Below, piece by piece: positions 27,501 through 36,058 of a stretch of 50,616 nucleotides of DNA. The stretch lies in NCBI RefSeq assembly GCF_021655075.1, contig NZ_PPXX01000018.1, forward strand, positions 1 to 50,616, read 5' to 3'. Under the pieces are notes generated by a model that had not been told where the DNA came from, ran no database searches, and was given only the letters and a program-made list of their open reading frames with translations. Each line of letters starts with the position of its first letter. Position 1 is the first letter of the stretch. This stretch comes from Clostridium sp. Cult2 (GTDB lineage Bacteria > Bacillota > Clostridia > Tissierellales > Tepidimicrobiaceae). The position numbers and the translations under genes were made by a program.

Positions 27501-28796
27501 AATCTCAGTTATCATGTCATTTTTTGGAGATAGGCCTGTAGTCTCTATATCAAATACCACAAATTTATCGTATTCTTTATCTCTATCATAGTTAGAAATA
27601 ATTGGTTTCTTATCAATTACCAAATAACCCTCTACACCATATAAAATCTTGATACCTAAATCCTTACTTACTTCCATAGCCTCAGGGTAACCCTGAACTA
27701 CTCCGTGATCTGTTATTGCTATGGCAGTATGCCCCCATTTTTTTGCTCTCTGGGCGAACTTTTTAAAACTATTTAAACCATCCATGGAACTCATTTGAGT
27801 ATGTAAATGGAGTTCTACACGTTTTTCCTGTGCTAAATCCATTCTTTCTTGTTTTTCTAGCATATTCAATGATTTAAGCATCAACACAATGTATTTTGAA
27901 TAGTTATCAAAAACAATATCACCCTCAACCTTTACATATGAACCATTATCTACATTTGCTTCAAAGTCCTCAAACTGTTTTTCGGTTAAAAATACTTTTA
28001 CAGTAATAGAATCCGTTAAATCCGTTATGTTAAAAATTGCTAATTTTTTATTTCCTCTTATATCTCTAATTTCCATTTGGAATACTTCACCAGCTATAAT
28101 AGCAGAGCCGGTATTTAGTGTAATATCTTTAATCTCCATAGGCTCTTCTTGGATTTTTTTACCAAAGGTATAGTTTCCATTAGAAGAGATTTTCCTTTTT
28201 TTTGTCTTGTCTTTATTATTATTCTCGGTAGTATTTAAAGTCTCAATAGATATTTGCTTTTCCTCACCTATAGTCTTTTCAATAATTTCGTCTCCGTTAT
28301 CTTCTATCTTAGAATCATCAATAATTACATTTATATCTATGCCCAGTTCATCTTTAAATTTAATTTTGATCTTTTCTACAATTCTATTATTTGATAAAGC
28401 ATAATTTATTACTTCGTTCATGGGAAAAATTACTAAAGAGTCCTTATTAATTTCATATTCTAAATATTGAACCCAAGAACTACTAGAAGGTATTTCCTTT
28501 TCAATACAATATAATATATTATTCCAGAACTCATCAATTATTCTATCTAAATCTTTCTTAATATTATATTTAATACTCACAGATACACTTAATCCATCAA
28601 ATTTATCTTCAAAAAGATTGGCTATTTTATCTACTTCTTCCTCAGAAATAATATTATCTGAAGTCAATATTATTCCAATTGCACCATTGGTAGCATTTAG
28701 TTTCACTTTTTCAACAAATATTGAATCAAAATTCCTATCAATTGAAATATTGTTCTTTTCAAGTAATTGGATTAATTGTATTCTAGATTTATTCAT
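24519..28796 (-). CDS. polC: DNA polymerase III PolC-type alpha subunit
   Basis: 1425 aa, close to B. subtilis PolC (1437). Layout: N-terminal domains and an OB fold (about 225-320), a PHP domain interrupted by the 3'-5' proofreading exonuclease (FVVFDIETTGLS near residue 414), a zinc-binding segment with two CPxC pairs (CPNC and CPKC), the catalytic palm (EPDIDLNF), and the thumb and finger regions to the C-terminus. It is the main replicative polymerase of low-GC Gram-positives. It ends the uppS-cdsA-rseP-ispG-mgtC cluster. No dedicated promoter was found upstream. Confidence 0.98.
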   Translation of the reverse strand: MNKSRIQLIQLLEKNNISIDRNFDSIFVEKVKLNATNGAIGIILTSDNIISEEEVDKIANLFEDKFDGLSVSVSIKYNIKKDLDRIIDEFWNNILYCIEKEIPSSSSWVQYLEYEINKDSLVIFPMNEVINYALSNNRIVEKIKIKFKDELGIDINVIIDDSKIEDNGDEIIEKTIGEEKQISIETLNTTENNNKDKTKKRKISSNGNYTFGKKIQEEPMEIKDITLNTGSAIIAGEVFQMEIRDIRGNKKLAIFNITDLTDSITVKVFLTEKQFEDFEANVDNGSYVKVEGDIVFDNYSKYIVLMLKSLNMLEKQERMDLAQEKRVELHLHTQMSSMDGLNSFKKFAQRAKKWGHTAIAITDHGVVQGYPEAMEVSKDLGIKILYGVEGYLVIDKKPIISNYDRDKEYDKFVVFDIETTGLSPKNDMITEIGAVKIEKGKVIDEFSQLINPEKPIPSKIVKITGITDDMVRDKPTIQEILPKFEEFINDSVLVAHNASFDTSFIKEQLSRVGRTLNNPVFDTLELSRALFPELKSHRLNLVARHLNVSLINHHRAVDDAKATSEIFLKSMEILKRNSINGFDKINKLIEEKDISKGESYHIVIFAKNLIGLKNLYKLISQSHLNYFYRRPRIPKSLLNDYKEGLIIGSACEAGELYKAILKNKDFNELKNIVSFYDYLEIQPLGNNMHLIRNGLVKGEDELIAINKRIVELGERFKKPVVATGDVHFLDPEDEIYRRILMFGQGYSDADLQPPLYLRTTEEMLKEFEYLGKEKSEEVVIKNSNLISNMIEEIEPIPPGTYPPVIEGAEEELKEITYNRAIEIYGDPLPNLVKERLDRELNSIIKNGYAVMYIIAQKLVWKSLEDGYLVGSRGSVGSSFVATMSGITEVNPLVPHYVCPNCKYSEFIEDGSIGSGIDLPDKVCPKCKSKLIKDGHDIPFEVFLGFEGDKEPDIDLNFAGEYQACAHKYTEELFGEGYVFRAGTIGTIADKTAYGFVKKYHEEKGLRVHPAEINRLVQGCTGVKRTSGQHPGGVMIVPKSKEIYDFTPIQYPADDKKSGVITTHFDYHSISGRILKLDILGHDVPSIIRMLEEITGVNPSKIPLDDKETMELFTSVRPLNIENKDINIEVGTLGVPEFGTKFVRQMLMDTKPTTFAELVRISGLSHGTDVWLNNAQNLVRNNIASLKEVISTRDDIMLYLIYSGLDKKRAFKIMEKVRKGKGLTEDDEEYMRSFNIPEWYIESCNKIKYMFPKAHAVAYVMMSYRIAYFKVHHPEAFYATYFTTKAQDFDAHLVLQGEEAVREKIKELENLSNQATAKEKNLLTVLEVVQEMYARGLKFEKVDLYKSDSDKFLIGDNGILPPLKSLEGVGETAAKNIVKERNVDKFLSVEDLVSRAKVSKTVVEALREHGCFYDLPESNQISLFSI

Positions 28797-28816
28797 CCTT
28801 TGCTATAACCCCCTTT

Positions 28817-29488
28817 TTAACCACTTTGGGATACTTCTACTATACTATCTATACTTGCAAGATCATTGAGTATATCGTATTTTTTATCATATTCTTTCAT
28901 AGCCACATCTAAATCTATTCTAATCAAATCCTCGTTTTTATGTTCTATGTCAATACTAAGTATATTTACGCCGTAATCACCTAAAAGTTGCCCAATTTTC
29001 CCAATCTGGCCAGGCTTATCCACTGACACAATACTTAAATAAAAATAATAATAACCTTTTGTTTTCAATCTTCTTCCAAATCTGTGAAAAGACATTAGAG
29101 TTATTATTACCAATACAGTAGTTAGTATTGCAGCCAAATAAAATCCAGCACCAACTGTTAACCCAATAGCTGCAACAACCCATAAACTTGCAGCAGTTGT
29201 CAACCCTGTTATTACTCCAGTGTCCCTCCTCAATATTGTCCCAGCTCCTAAAAAACCTATTCCACTTATTACTTGAGCAGCAATTCTATCAGAGTAATAG
29301 AAAGAATCTTGTTGAAAATTTTTATTAAGATATATTGACAATAGCATTATCAGAGTAGATCCTAAAGAAACCAAAATATGAGTTCTTAAACCTGCTGGCT
29401 TTTTGGTACTTTCTCTATCTATTCCAATAAAACTAGATAACAATATAGTTAGTACAAGCCTAATGATAACCTGCTTATTATCTAACAT
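28817..29488 (-). CDS. MgtC/SapB family membrane protein
   Basis: 223 aa. An N-terminal MgtC domain of about four membrane helices carries the family motifs IGIDREST(K)KPAGLRTH, ISGIGFLGAGTI and TTAASLWVVAAIGLTVG; a soluble C-terminal ACT-like domain follows (from about residue 140). Founder members affect virulence, magnesium-limited growth and ATP synthase, but most are uncharacterised. The start is ATG 29488 with AAGGTG six bases before it. It sits between ispG and polC, where Bacillus has proS, so it is an unusual neighbour. Confidence 0.88.
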   Translation of the reverse strand: MLDNKQVIIRLVLTILLSSFIGIDRESTKKPAGLRTHILVSLGSTLIMLLSIYLNKNFQQDSFYYSDRIAAQVISGIGFLGAGTILRRDTGVITGLTTAASLWVVAAIGLTVGAGFYLAAILTTVLVIITLMSFHRFGRRLKTKGYYYFYLSIVSVDKPGQIGKIGQLLGDYGVNILSIDIEHKNEDLIRIDLDVAMKEYDKKYDILNDLASIDSIVEVSQSG

Positions 29489-29512
29489 AAAAAACACCTT
29501 CCAAATCAATAC

Positions 29513-30562
29513 TTAAAGGTTTTCTATTTCTCTTATTAACTCATCTAATAATAATTCTTCCTTTACTTTTTTATACACTTTTCCCTTTTTAAATATTAAT
29601 CCTTCTCCTTGTCCTCCTGCAATTCCTATATCTGCTTCCTTGGCTTCTCCTGGTCCGTTTACAGGACATCCCATAATTGCAACCTTTAATGGCTTTTTAA
29701 TATGTCTTAATTTTTCCTCAGCCTCTTCAACTAGTTTTATTAGTTGAATTTTGGTTCTTCCACATGTGGGGCAGGATACAATCTCTATACCTTCCTCTAA
29801 TAAACCGAGAGACCTTAAAATTTCCCTACCTACTTTTACTTCTTCAATAGGATTTCCAGTTAAAGAAATCCTTATAGTATCACCAATGCCCATAGAAAGA
29901 AGAGTCCCAATCCCAACAGCAGATTTAATAGTACCTCTCCAAATTGGTCCTGCTTCAGTAACTCCTAAATGAAGAGGATAATTTACCCTTTTAGATATTT
30001 TTTCATAAGTTTCTATGGTAAGTGGCACATTACTCGCCTTTAATGATATTTTAATTTTATCATAACCCATATCTTCTATTAATCTTACATGCTCAAGAGC
30101 ACTTTCTACCATAGAATCTGCATTCACTCCATTGTATTCTTCTAAATATTCTTTTTTTATTGACCCAGAATTGACTCCTACCCTTATAGGCACATTTCTT
30201 TCTTTACAAATATTAATGACTTCTTTTACTTTCCTTTCTGAACCAATGTTTCCAGGATTTATTCTTAGACAATCTGCACCATTTTCTACAGCTTTAATTG
30301 CTAATTTATAATCATATTGGATATCTGCAATAAAAGGAATGTTTATGTTCTTCTTTATCTCTTTAATGGCTTTTGCATCTTCAAAATCAGTAATAGCTGA
30401 TCGAATTATATGACAACCTGCATCTTCCAATTCTTTAATCTGATTGATGGTGGCATCAACATCCTTAGTTATAGTATTGGTCATTGATTGAACTGATACA
30501 GGGCTATCTCCACCAACTGGTACATTCCCAACCATTATTTTTTTAGTTTTTCTTCTTTTCAC
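29513..30562 (-). CDS. ispG: (E)-4-hydroxy-3-methylbut-2-enyl-diphosphate synthase
   Basis: 349 aa 4Fe-4S enzyme of the MEP isoprenoid pathway, converting methylerythritol cyclodiphosphate to HMBPP. A TIM-barrel N-terminus (SVQSMTNT, LRINPGNIG) is followed by the cluster-binding domain with CPTCGRT and MGCPVNGPGEA cysteines. It starts with GTG. It lies 4 bp after rseP, the usual clostridial dxr-rseP-ispG arrangement minus dxr. Confidence 0.97.
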   Translation of the reverse strand: MKRRKTKKIMVGNVPVGGDSPVSVQSMTNTITKDVDATINQIKELEDAGCHIIRSAITDFEDAKAIKEIKKNINIPFIADIQYDYKLAIKAVENGADCLRINPGNIGSERKVKEVINICKERNVPIRVGVNSGSIKKEYLEEYNGVNADSMVESALEHVRLIEDMGYDKIKISLKASNVPLTIETYEKISKRVNYPLHLGVTEAGPIWRGTIKSAVGIGTLLSMGIGDTIRISLTGNPIEEVKVGREILRSLGLLEEGIEIVSCPTCGRTKIQLIKLVEEAEEKLRHIKKPLKVAIMGCPVNGPGEAKEADIGIAGGQGEGLIFKKGKVYKKVKEELLLDELIREIENL

Positions 30563-30566
30563 AAAA

Positions 30567-31580
30567 TCACCTTCTAAGTATATTAAATCTAATTATATCC
30601 GAATAGGTTACGGTTAACATGAGTAATATCAATAGCACAAACCCAATAAAATGTATAACTCCTTCCTTTTCTGGATCTATGGCTTTCCCACGTAAAATTT
30701 CAAGGAATAAAAATACAACTCTACTACCATCCAAAGCAGGTAAAGGTAATAGATTAAAAAATCCTAAATTTATACTGATAAAGCCCATTAAATAAAGTAG
30801 GTTTGTAAACCCATATTTTGCTGCTTCTCCAATAGTATATATAACACCTACAGGACCTGACAAATCTTTGGCGCTAACTTTTCCTCTAAAAAGCATCTTA
30901 ATGAAATCAAACATTAACATAAGCATTGCCCCAGTCTTTTGGAATCCACCCTTAATAGCAGAAAATATGGATCTCTCAGAAGTAGGAACTATACCTATAA
31001 TAACTCTATTATCATTTCTCACTTCTGGTCTTAAGACAAAATCTTTAGTCTCTTCATTACGTAAAACTATAACTTTCATATCTTCATCTGGATTTGAACT
31101 ATTAATTTCATCAACTATAGAATCCCAGTTTCTCACCTGTCTACCATTAATATTTAAGATAGTGTCTCCAGCAATTATTCCAACATCTTCAGCCGGAGAC
31201 CCTTCTAAAGTTTCTAATACAGTAGTTGTTGGCATCCCTACATTAAAAGAAAATATGGAAAGTACAATTATAGCCAAAATAAAATTCATAGTTGCACCAG
31301 CTATAACAACTGCTATTCTTGAAATAGCAGGAACTTTGTTAAAACTTCTTGGATCATCGGAGTTTTCATCTTCTCCCTCCATGCTTACAAAACCACCTAT
31401 AGGTAATGCTCTAACACTATATTTAGTTTCTCCCTTTTCTTTTTGGTATATCTTTGGTCCCATACCTATTGAAAATTCATTTACTTTTATACCAACGGTC
31501 TTTGCAATAATAAAATGTCCAAACTCATGAAAGAGTATTACCATTAAAAAAACGAAAACTGCCGCTATTGCTGTTAGCAA
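30567..31580 (-). CDS. rseP: site-2 intramembrane zinc metalloprotease RseP/RasP
   Basis: 337 aa. Zinc motif HEFGH (H18, E19, H22) in the first membrane helix, a central PDZ domain (about 110-185), and the third ligand motif NLLPLPALDGSR in a late helix. It performs regulated intramembrane cleavage of anti-sigma factors and clears remnant signal peptides. It starts with TTG preceded by GGTGGTG. It lies only 22 bp after cdsA; in most Firmicutes dxr would lie between them. Confidence 0.95.
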   Translation of the reverse strand: MLTAIAAVFVFLMVILFHEFGHFIIAKTVGIKVNEFSIGMGPKIYQKEKGETKYSVRALPIGGFVSMEGEDENSDDPRSFNKVPAISRIAVVIAGATMNFILAIIVLSIFSFNVGMPTTTVLETLEGSPAEDVGIIAGDTILNINGRQVRNWDSIVDEINSSNPDEDMKVIVLRNEETKDFVLRPEVRNDNRVIIGIVPTSERSIFSAIKGGFQKTGAMLMLMFDFIKMLFRGKVSAKDLSGPVGVIYTIGEAAKYGFTNLLYLMGFISINLGFFNLLPLPALDGSRVVFLFLEILRGKAIDPEKEGVIHFIGFVLLILLMLTVTYSDIIRFNILRR

Positions 31581-31602
31581 CTATATCACCACCTGTTTTG
31601 TA

Positions 31603-32379
31603 TTATAAAAAAAATGTAACGAAATAATAAACAAAAGGAGCTGTAAATAATATACTATCAAATCTATCCAGTACTCCACCATGACCAGGCATAATAAACC
31701 CAAAATCCTTTATTCCAGTAAGTCTTTTAATTTTAGAAGCATTTAAATCCCCTAGTTGAGCTATAATAGACCCTAAAAGTGGAAGTAAAATGAACTTCCA
31801 TAAAGGTGAAACTCCAAAATATTTAACAAATATCAACGTTAGCAAAATAGCCCCTAATATTCCTCCAATAGATCCTTCTACAGTCTTTTTAGGGCTTAAT
31901 TTTGGGCATAGTTTAGTTTTACCAATTAAGCTACCACTTAGATATGCAAAAGTATCTGTACCCCATGCAATTATAAATACCAACCATATATATATTGTTC
32001 CATCTAAATATATAATATGTTGTAATAAAAAAGGTATGTAAAGAATACCAAATAAAGTAACTAAAATATCCATTAATGTAATATCTTTTTTCAAAATAAA
32101 ACTTATTATCAAAGCTATTATTACAAAAATAAATATATATATTAATGATACCCATTTATAACCCAATGAATAAAAAAGAAATAAAATACAGCTAATATAA
32201 CCAATTCCTTTAACGGGTTTTAGTCTTATATTATCTGTAGCAGTATAGAATTCCCTAATCCCAATAATTGACAACAGGAATACAAAATAGGACATGAAAG
32301 TTCCACCTTTTGATATGACTAAAAAAGTTAATAATACTATTAATATACCACTTATAGTTCTAATCAATAGTCCTTTCAC
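31603..32379 (-). CDS. cdsA: phosphatidate cytidylyltransferase
   Basis: 258 aa multi-spanning membrane enzyme making CDP-diacylglycerol, the substrate of PgsA (encoded in this window at 5890-6435). The C-terminal signature GDLNASKIKR...KDFGFIMPGHGGVLDRFDS is intact, as is SPKKTVEGSIGG. It starts with GTG immediately after the uppS stop. Confidence 0.96.
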   Translation of the reverse strand: MKGLLIRTISGILIVLLTFLVISKGGTFMSYFVFLLSIIGIREFYTATDNIRLKPVKGIGYISCILFLFYSLGYKWVSLIYIFIFVIIALIISFILKKDITLMDILVTLFGILYIPFLLQHIIYLDGTIYIWLVFIIAWGTDTFAYLSGSLIGKTKLCPKLSPKKTVEGSIGGILGAILLTLIFVKYFGVSPLWKFILLPLLGSIIAQLGDLNASKIKRLTGIKDFGFIMPGHGGVLDRFDSILFTAPFVYYFVTFFL

Positions 32380-33123
32380 CTAAATTCCCCCAAATCTTCT
32401 GTTTCTTCTTTGATAGTCGATAATTGCTCTATATAAATGTTCTTCCCTAAAATCTGGCCAATAGATATCCGAAAACCAAAATTCAGTATAAGCTATTTGA
32501 TACAACATAAAATTACTCAATCGGAGTTCACCACTAGGCCTTATTAACAAATCTGGATCTGGTAGATTATGTGTATATAAATATTTTTCAAATAATTTTG
32601 CGTCTATATTGTCTTCGTTTAGTTTACCCATTTTTACATCTTCTAAAATATTCTTTACACCACGAATTATTTCATCTCTACCTCCATAATTTAACCCTAT
32701 ATTTAAAATCATCTTTGAATTATTTTTAGTTTTTTCAACTGCTCTTTCAACTTCCTCTCTAGCTTTTTTAGGTAGTCTAGTTAAATCCCCCATTGTCTGA
32801 ATTCTTACATTGTTTTTGTGAATCCTGTCTAATTCAATCCTTATATATTGGACTAACAATTTCATTAATCCTTCTATTTCCTCTTTTGGTCTCCTCCAAT
32901 TTTCAGTTGAAAAAGCATAAAGAGATAGGTATTTTATATTTAGTTTCTCAGCAACTTCTACTATCTCTATTACACGTTTCATACCCTCTTGATGTCCTGC
33001 AGTTCTAGGTAAAAATCTTTCTTTAGCCCATCTCCCATTGCCATCCATAATAATGGCTATATGTTTGGGAATTCTATCAAAATCTATTTTATCTTTAAGC
33101 TCTAAAACCATATCCTTGCCCAT
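32380..33123 (-). CDS. uppS: undecaprenyl diphosphate synthase
   Basis: About 247 aa cis-prenyltransferase making the C55 lipid carrier for peptidoglycan. Catalytic Asp27 in IAIIMDGNGRWA; later conserved NIGLNYGGRDEI and DLLIRPSGELRLSNF are present. The start is ATG 33123, after GGGAGG; upstream in-frame ATGs at 33141 and 33138 lie between the frr terminator and this ribosome binding site. Expression must pass or avoid that terminator. Confidence 0.97.
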   Translation of the reverse strand: MGKDMVLELKDKIDFDRIPKHIAIIMDGNGRWAKERFLPRTAGHQEGMKRVIEIVEVAEKLNIKYLSLYAFSTENWRRPKEEIEGLMKLLVQYIRIELDRIHKNNVRIQTMGDLTRLPKKAREEVERAVEKTKNNSKMILNIGLNYGGRDEIIRGVKNILEDVKMGKLNEDNIDAKLFEKYLYTHNLPDPDLLIRPSGELRLSNFMLYQIAYTEFWFSDIYWPDFREEHLYRAIIDYQRRNRRFGGI

Positions 33124-33142
33124 AAGATATCCTCCCATCATT

Positions 33143-33168
33143 AAAAACCCCTTCTGTATAAGAAGGGG
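33143..33168 (-). terminator. strong intrinsic terminator after frr
   Basis: CCCCTTCT / AGAAGGGG, a perfect 8-bp stem with a 5-base loop followed by TTTTT on the minus strand. It is one of the best terminators in the window, yet lies only 7 bp from the uppS ribosome binding site, with no room for a promoter after it. Confidence 0.85.
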
Positions 33169-33173
33169 AATCG

Positions 33174-33731
33174 CTAAATTTCTAATAATTCTTCCTCTTT
33201 TTTGTTAGTTAAATTGTCAATTTCTTCTATATATTTATCTGTAATCTTTTGAGTTTCACTTTCTGCAGCTTTTCTATCATCTTCACTTAGGGCCTTATCC
33301 TTTTCCATCTTTTTTATTATGTCATTTGCTTCTCTTCTAATATTTCTTACAGATACTTTTGCATTTTCAGCGCTTTTCCTTACTACTTTCACTAGTTCTT
33401 TTCTTCTTTCTTCAGTAAGTAATGGTATTGGCAACCTGATTAGTTTGCCGTCATTAGATGGATTTAATCCCAAATCGGATTTTAATATTTCTTTTTCTAT
33501 GGTGGAAATTAAATTAGCATCCCAAGGTTGAATTACCAATAACCTTGGCTCTGGTGCAGATACACTAGCCACTTGTTTTAGTGGTGTGCTTGTGCCGTAA
33601 TAATCAATAGATATTTGATCTAATAATGATGGATTTGCTCTTCCTGCTCTAATACTTTTTAATTCTTCCTTGTAAACTTCTACAGTTTTTTTCATTTTCT
33701 CTTCTGATTCCTTATGAACATCTAAATACAT
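33174..33731 (-). CDS. frr: ribosome recycling factor
   Basis: 185 aa, normal length, a tRNA-shaped protein that with EF-G splits post-termination ribosomes. Conserved [26 protein letters not shown] and the C-terminal helical [14 protein letters not shown] region are present. It is the last gene of the rpsB-tsf-pyrH-frr operon, 2 bp after pyrH. Confidence 0.97.
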   Translation of the reverse strand: MYLDVHKESEEKMKKTVEVYKEELKSIRAGRANPSLLDQISIDYYGTSTPLKQVASVSAPEPRLLVIQPWDANLISTIEKEILKSDLGLNPSNDGKLIRLPIPLLTEERRKELVKVVRKSAENAKVSVRNIRREANDIIKKMEKDKALSEDDRKAAESETQKITDKYIEEIDNLTNKKEEELLEI

Positions 33732-33733
33732 AA

Positions 33734-34450
33734 TTACTCCTCCTTTACATGTGTGCCTATTTTTTTACCTAAAACTACATCAATAATATTATTTGGTTTA
33801 TCTATGCCAAATACTATTAATGGTATACTGTTATCCATGCATAAAGAAGTTGCTGTAGAGTCCATAATTCCTAACCCCATATTTAAAATGTCTATATATC
33901 TTAATTGGTCAAATTTTTTAGCAGATGTGTTAATATATGGGTCAGAGTCATAAACTCCATCTACTCCTTTTTTAGCCAATAATATAACCTCTGCTTCTAT
34001 TTCTGCAGCCCTTAACGCTGCAGTTGTATCTGTTGAAAAATATGGGTTTCCGGAACCAGCTGCAAAAATTACAACTCTCCCTTTTTCAAGATGTCTTATT
34101 GCTCTTCTCCTAATATATGGCTCTGCAATTTGTCTCATTTCAATGGCAGTTTGTACCCTAGTTATAACTCCAATTTTTTCTAATGAATCCTGAAGAGCAA
34201 GAGCATTTATTACTGTGCCAAGCATTCCCATATAATCTGAAGTTGTCCTATCCATATCAACAGCTAATCTACCTCTCCAAAAATTACCTCCACCTACTAC
34301 TATAGCTACTTCTACTCCAAGATTTTGTAAGCTTTTTATTTCCTCGGATATTCTATTCACCGTATCCACATCTATTCCATGCCCTTTTTCCCCTGATAAT
34401 GCTTCACCACTTAATTTTAACACTATTCTTTTATAAATTGGTTCCGTCAT
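33734..34450 (-). CDS. pyrH: UMP kinase
   Basis: 238 aa amino-acid-kinase family hexamer that phosphorylates UMP to UDP. Seen: the phosphate-binding [24 protein letters not shown], the [21 protein letters not shown] stretch and [12 protein letters not shown]. It is located between tsf and frr as in most bacteria, with GGGAGG upstream of its ATG. Confidence 0.97.
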   Translation of the reverse strand: MTEPIYKRIVLKLSGEALSGEKGHGIDVDTVNRISEEIKSLQNLGVEVAIVVGGGNFWRGRLAVDMDRTTSDYMGMLGTVINALALQDSLEKIGVITRVQTAIEMRQIAEPYIRRRAIRHLEKGRVVIFAAGSGNPYFSTDTTAALRAAEIEAEVILLAKKGVDGVYDSDPYINTSAKKFDQLRYIDILNMGLGIMDSTATSLCMDNSIPLIVFGIDKPNNIIDVVLGKKIGTHVKEE

Positions 34451-34494
34451 ATAAATCCTCCCACTTTAATAAGTAAAATAGCTGCCTTTCTATT

Positions 34495-34525
34495 TAAATG
34501 GAGAACAACCAGTGTTCTCCATTTA
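34495..34525 (-). terminator. hairpin terminator after tsf
   Basis: A perfect 13-bp stem, TAAATGGAGAACA / TGTTCTCCATTTA, with loop ACCAG, beginning directly after the tsf stop. The following bases are only partly U-rich, so partial read-through to pyrH-frr is expected; it may reduce pyrH-frr expression relative to rpsB-tsf. Confidence 0.75.
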
Positions 34526-34526
34526 A

Positions 34527-35174
34527 TTACACATTCATTTGCTTTGCTACTTCATCAGCAAAGTTTTCTTCTCTCTTCTCTAAACCTTCTCCTACTTCAT
34601 ATCTAACAAATCTTCTAATTTTTATGTTTTCACCAATTTTAGCAATTTTTTCATTTAGCAAATCTTTTACTTTCATACTAGGTTCCCTAATATAAGGCTG
34701 TTCTAACAAACAAACTTGTTCATAAAACTTTCCAAGTCTTCCTTCAACAATCTTTGAAGCTATATGTTCTGGTTTACCTTCATTCATGGCTTGATGCTTA
34801 AGTATTTCTTTTTCTCTTTCAACTTCCTCTTCTGGTACATCTTCTATACTAACATATTTGGGATTTGAAGCTGCTACTTGCATAGCCATATTTCTAACAA
34901 ATTCTTTAAACTCATCAGTTTTTGCTACAAAATCCGTTTCAGAATTGATTTCAATTAAAACCCCTATTCTTCCGCCATGAATATAAGCATCTACTAGGCC
35001 TTCTGCAGCAATTCTGCCAGATTTTTTAGCAGCTTGCGATAGTCCCTTTTCTCTTAATAGGACGATAGCCTTTTCCAAATCTCCATTAGTCTCAACTAAT
35101 GCATTTTTACAATCGAGCATGCCAGCTCCTGTTCTTTCTCTTAAGTCCTTAACTTGTGCAGCAGTTATACTCAT
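34527..35174 (-). CDS. tsf: translation elongation factor Ts
   Basis: 215 aa, the short form of EF-Ts with N-terminal UBA domain ([20 protein letters not shown]) and [13 protein letters not shown] core that exchanges GDP for GTP on EF-Tu. It lacks the second core subdomain found in the longer E. coli form, as in some other short EF-Ts proteins. It is flanked by hairpins on both sides. Confidence 0.97.
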   Translation of the reverse strand: MSITAAQVKDLRERTGAGMLDCKNALVETNGDLEKAIVLLREKGLSQAAKKSGRIAAEGLVDAYIHGGRIGVLIEINSETDFVAKTDEFKEFVRNMAMQVAASNPKYVSIEDVPEEEVEREKEILKHQAMNEGKPEHIASKIVEGRLGKFYEQVCLLEQPYIREPSMKVKDLLNEKIAKIGENIKIRRFVRYEVGEGLEKREENFADEVAKQMNV

Positions 35175-35200
35175 TCTAACCCTCCTCTATTGTTAAAAAT

Positions 35201-35240
35201 GGTAAGAGCGTAAAGGAGTACATCCCTTTAAACCCTTACC
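35201..35240 (-). promoter_or_regulatory. nested hairpin between rpsB and tsf, possible attenuator
   Basis: Minus strand: outer stem GGTAAG / CTTACC and inner stem TAAAGG / CCTTTA, followed by ATTTTTAAC. It lies 6 bp after the rpsB stop and may partially terminate transcription or protect mRNA ends, adjusting S2 to EF-Ts ratio. Confidence 0.55.
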
Positions 35241-35246
35241 CTTTTA

Positions 35247-35954
35247 CTATTCTTCTACGTCTACTATCTGTTCTCCTTGTTTTCCTTCTAAAACAGCATT
35301 TGCCATAGTTTCTGTTAACAATTTTACAGCTCTAATTGCGTCATCATTTCCAGGTATCACATAATCTATCTCGTCTGGATCACAGTTTGTATCTACAATA
35401 GCTACAACTGGAATTCCTAATATTCTAGCTTCATTAACAGCTATCCTTTCCTTTCTAGGATCTACTACAAATAAAGCATCTGGAGTTCCATCCATATCTT
35501 TTATTCCACCTAAGAATTTTTCAAGTCTCTCTCTTTCATGATTAAGTTGAATTACTTCTTTCTTAGGTAAAACATCAAATATTCCCTCTTCTTCCATTTT
35601 GCCTAACTCATGAAGTCTGTCGATTCTTTTTCTAATAGTTTTATAATTGGTCAGCATTCCTCCTAACCATCTTTGGTTAACATAATGCATCCCACATCTT
35701 TTAGCTTCAGTTTCTATTGCTTCTTGAGCTTGTTTCTTTGTACCTACAAAAAGAATTTCCCCACCTTCAGCAGCAACCTCTTTAATAAAATTGTAAGCTT
35801 CCTCTACCATTTTAACTGTCTTTTGAAGGTCAATAATGTAAATTCCATTTCTTTCTGTAAAAATGTATTCTGCCATCTTTGGATTCCATCTTCTTGTCTG
35901 ATGTCCAAAGTGAACTCCTGCTTCTAACAAACCTTTCATTGTAATAACTGACAT
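35247..35954 (-). CDS. rpsB: 30S ribosomal protein S2
   Basis: 235 aa. Conserved [19 protein letters not shown] at the N-terminus and the RWLGGMLTN and [12 protein letters not shown] motifs. AUG preceded by GGAGGTG. It begins the rpsB-tsf-pyrH-frr operon, driven by a strong promoter and a structured leader, and lies directly after the fla/che operon as in B. subtilis. Confidence 0.98.
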   Translation of the reverse strand: MSVITMKGLLEAGVHFGHQTRRWNPKMAEYIFTERNGIYIIDLQKTVKMVEEAYNFIKEVAAEGGEILFVGTKKQAQEAIETEAKRCGMHYVNQRWLGGMLTNYKTIRKRIDRLHELGKMEEEGIFDVLPKKEVIQLNHERERLEKFLGGIKDMDGTPDALFVVDPRKERIAVNEARILGIPVVAIVDTNCDPDEIDYVIPGNDDAIRAVKLLTETMANAVLEGKQGEQIVDVEE

Positions 35955-35995
35955 ATCTAATTCACCTCCATGTTTTATTCCTCCACCTTCTTCAT

Positions 35996-36045
35996 ATATT
36001 TAAGAAACCTTTTAAGGCACACTCTTAAATATCAGAAAATGTGTG
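35996..36045 (-). promoter_or_regulatory. rpsB leader pseudoknot, candidate S2 autoregulatory RNA
   Basis: In the transcript order: CACAC (36045-36041), ATATTTAAGA (36032-36023), GTGTG (36022-36018), a mini-stem CCTTAAAAGG (36017-36008), then TCTTAAATAT (36005-35996). ATATTTAAGA pairs perfectly with TCTTAAATAT (10 bp), and CACAC pairs with GTGTG in its loop, giving interleaved stems, that is, an H-type pseudoknot. It lies between the promoter and the rpsB ribosome binding site, a typical place for ribosomal protein autoregulation. Confidence 0.6.
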
Positions 36046-36058
36046 TAATCACTTTAGT

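Noticed and set aside
30868-31530. 220-codon open frame on the plus strand
   Set aside because: It lies wholly antisense to rseP, has no recognisable domain, is Ser/Ile/Pro-rich as expected from the complement of an AT-rich gene, and rseP is fully conserved.
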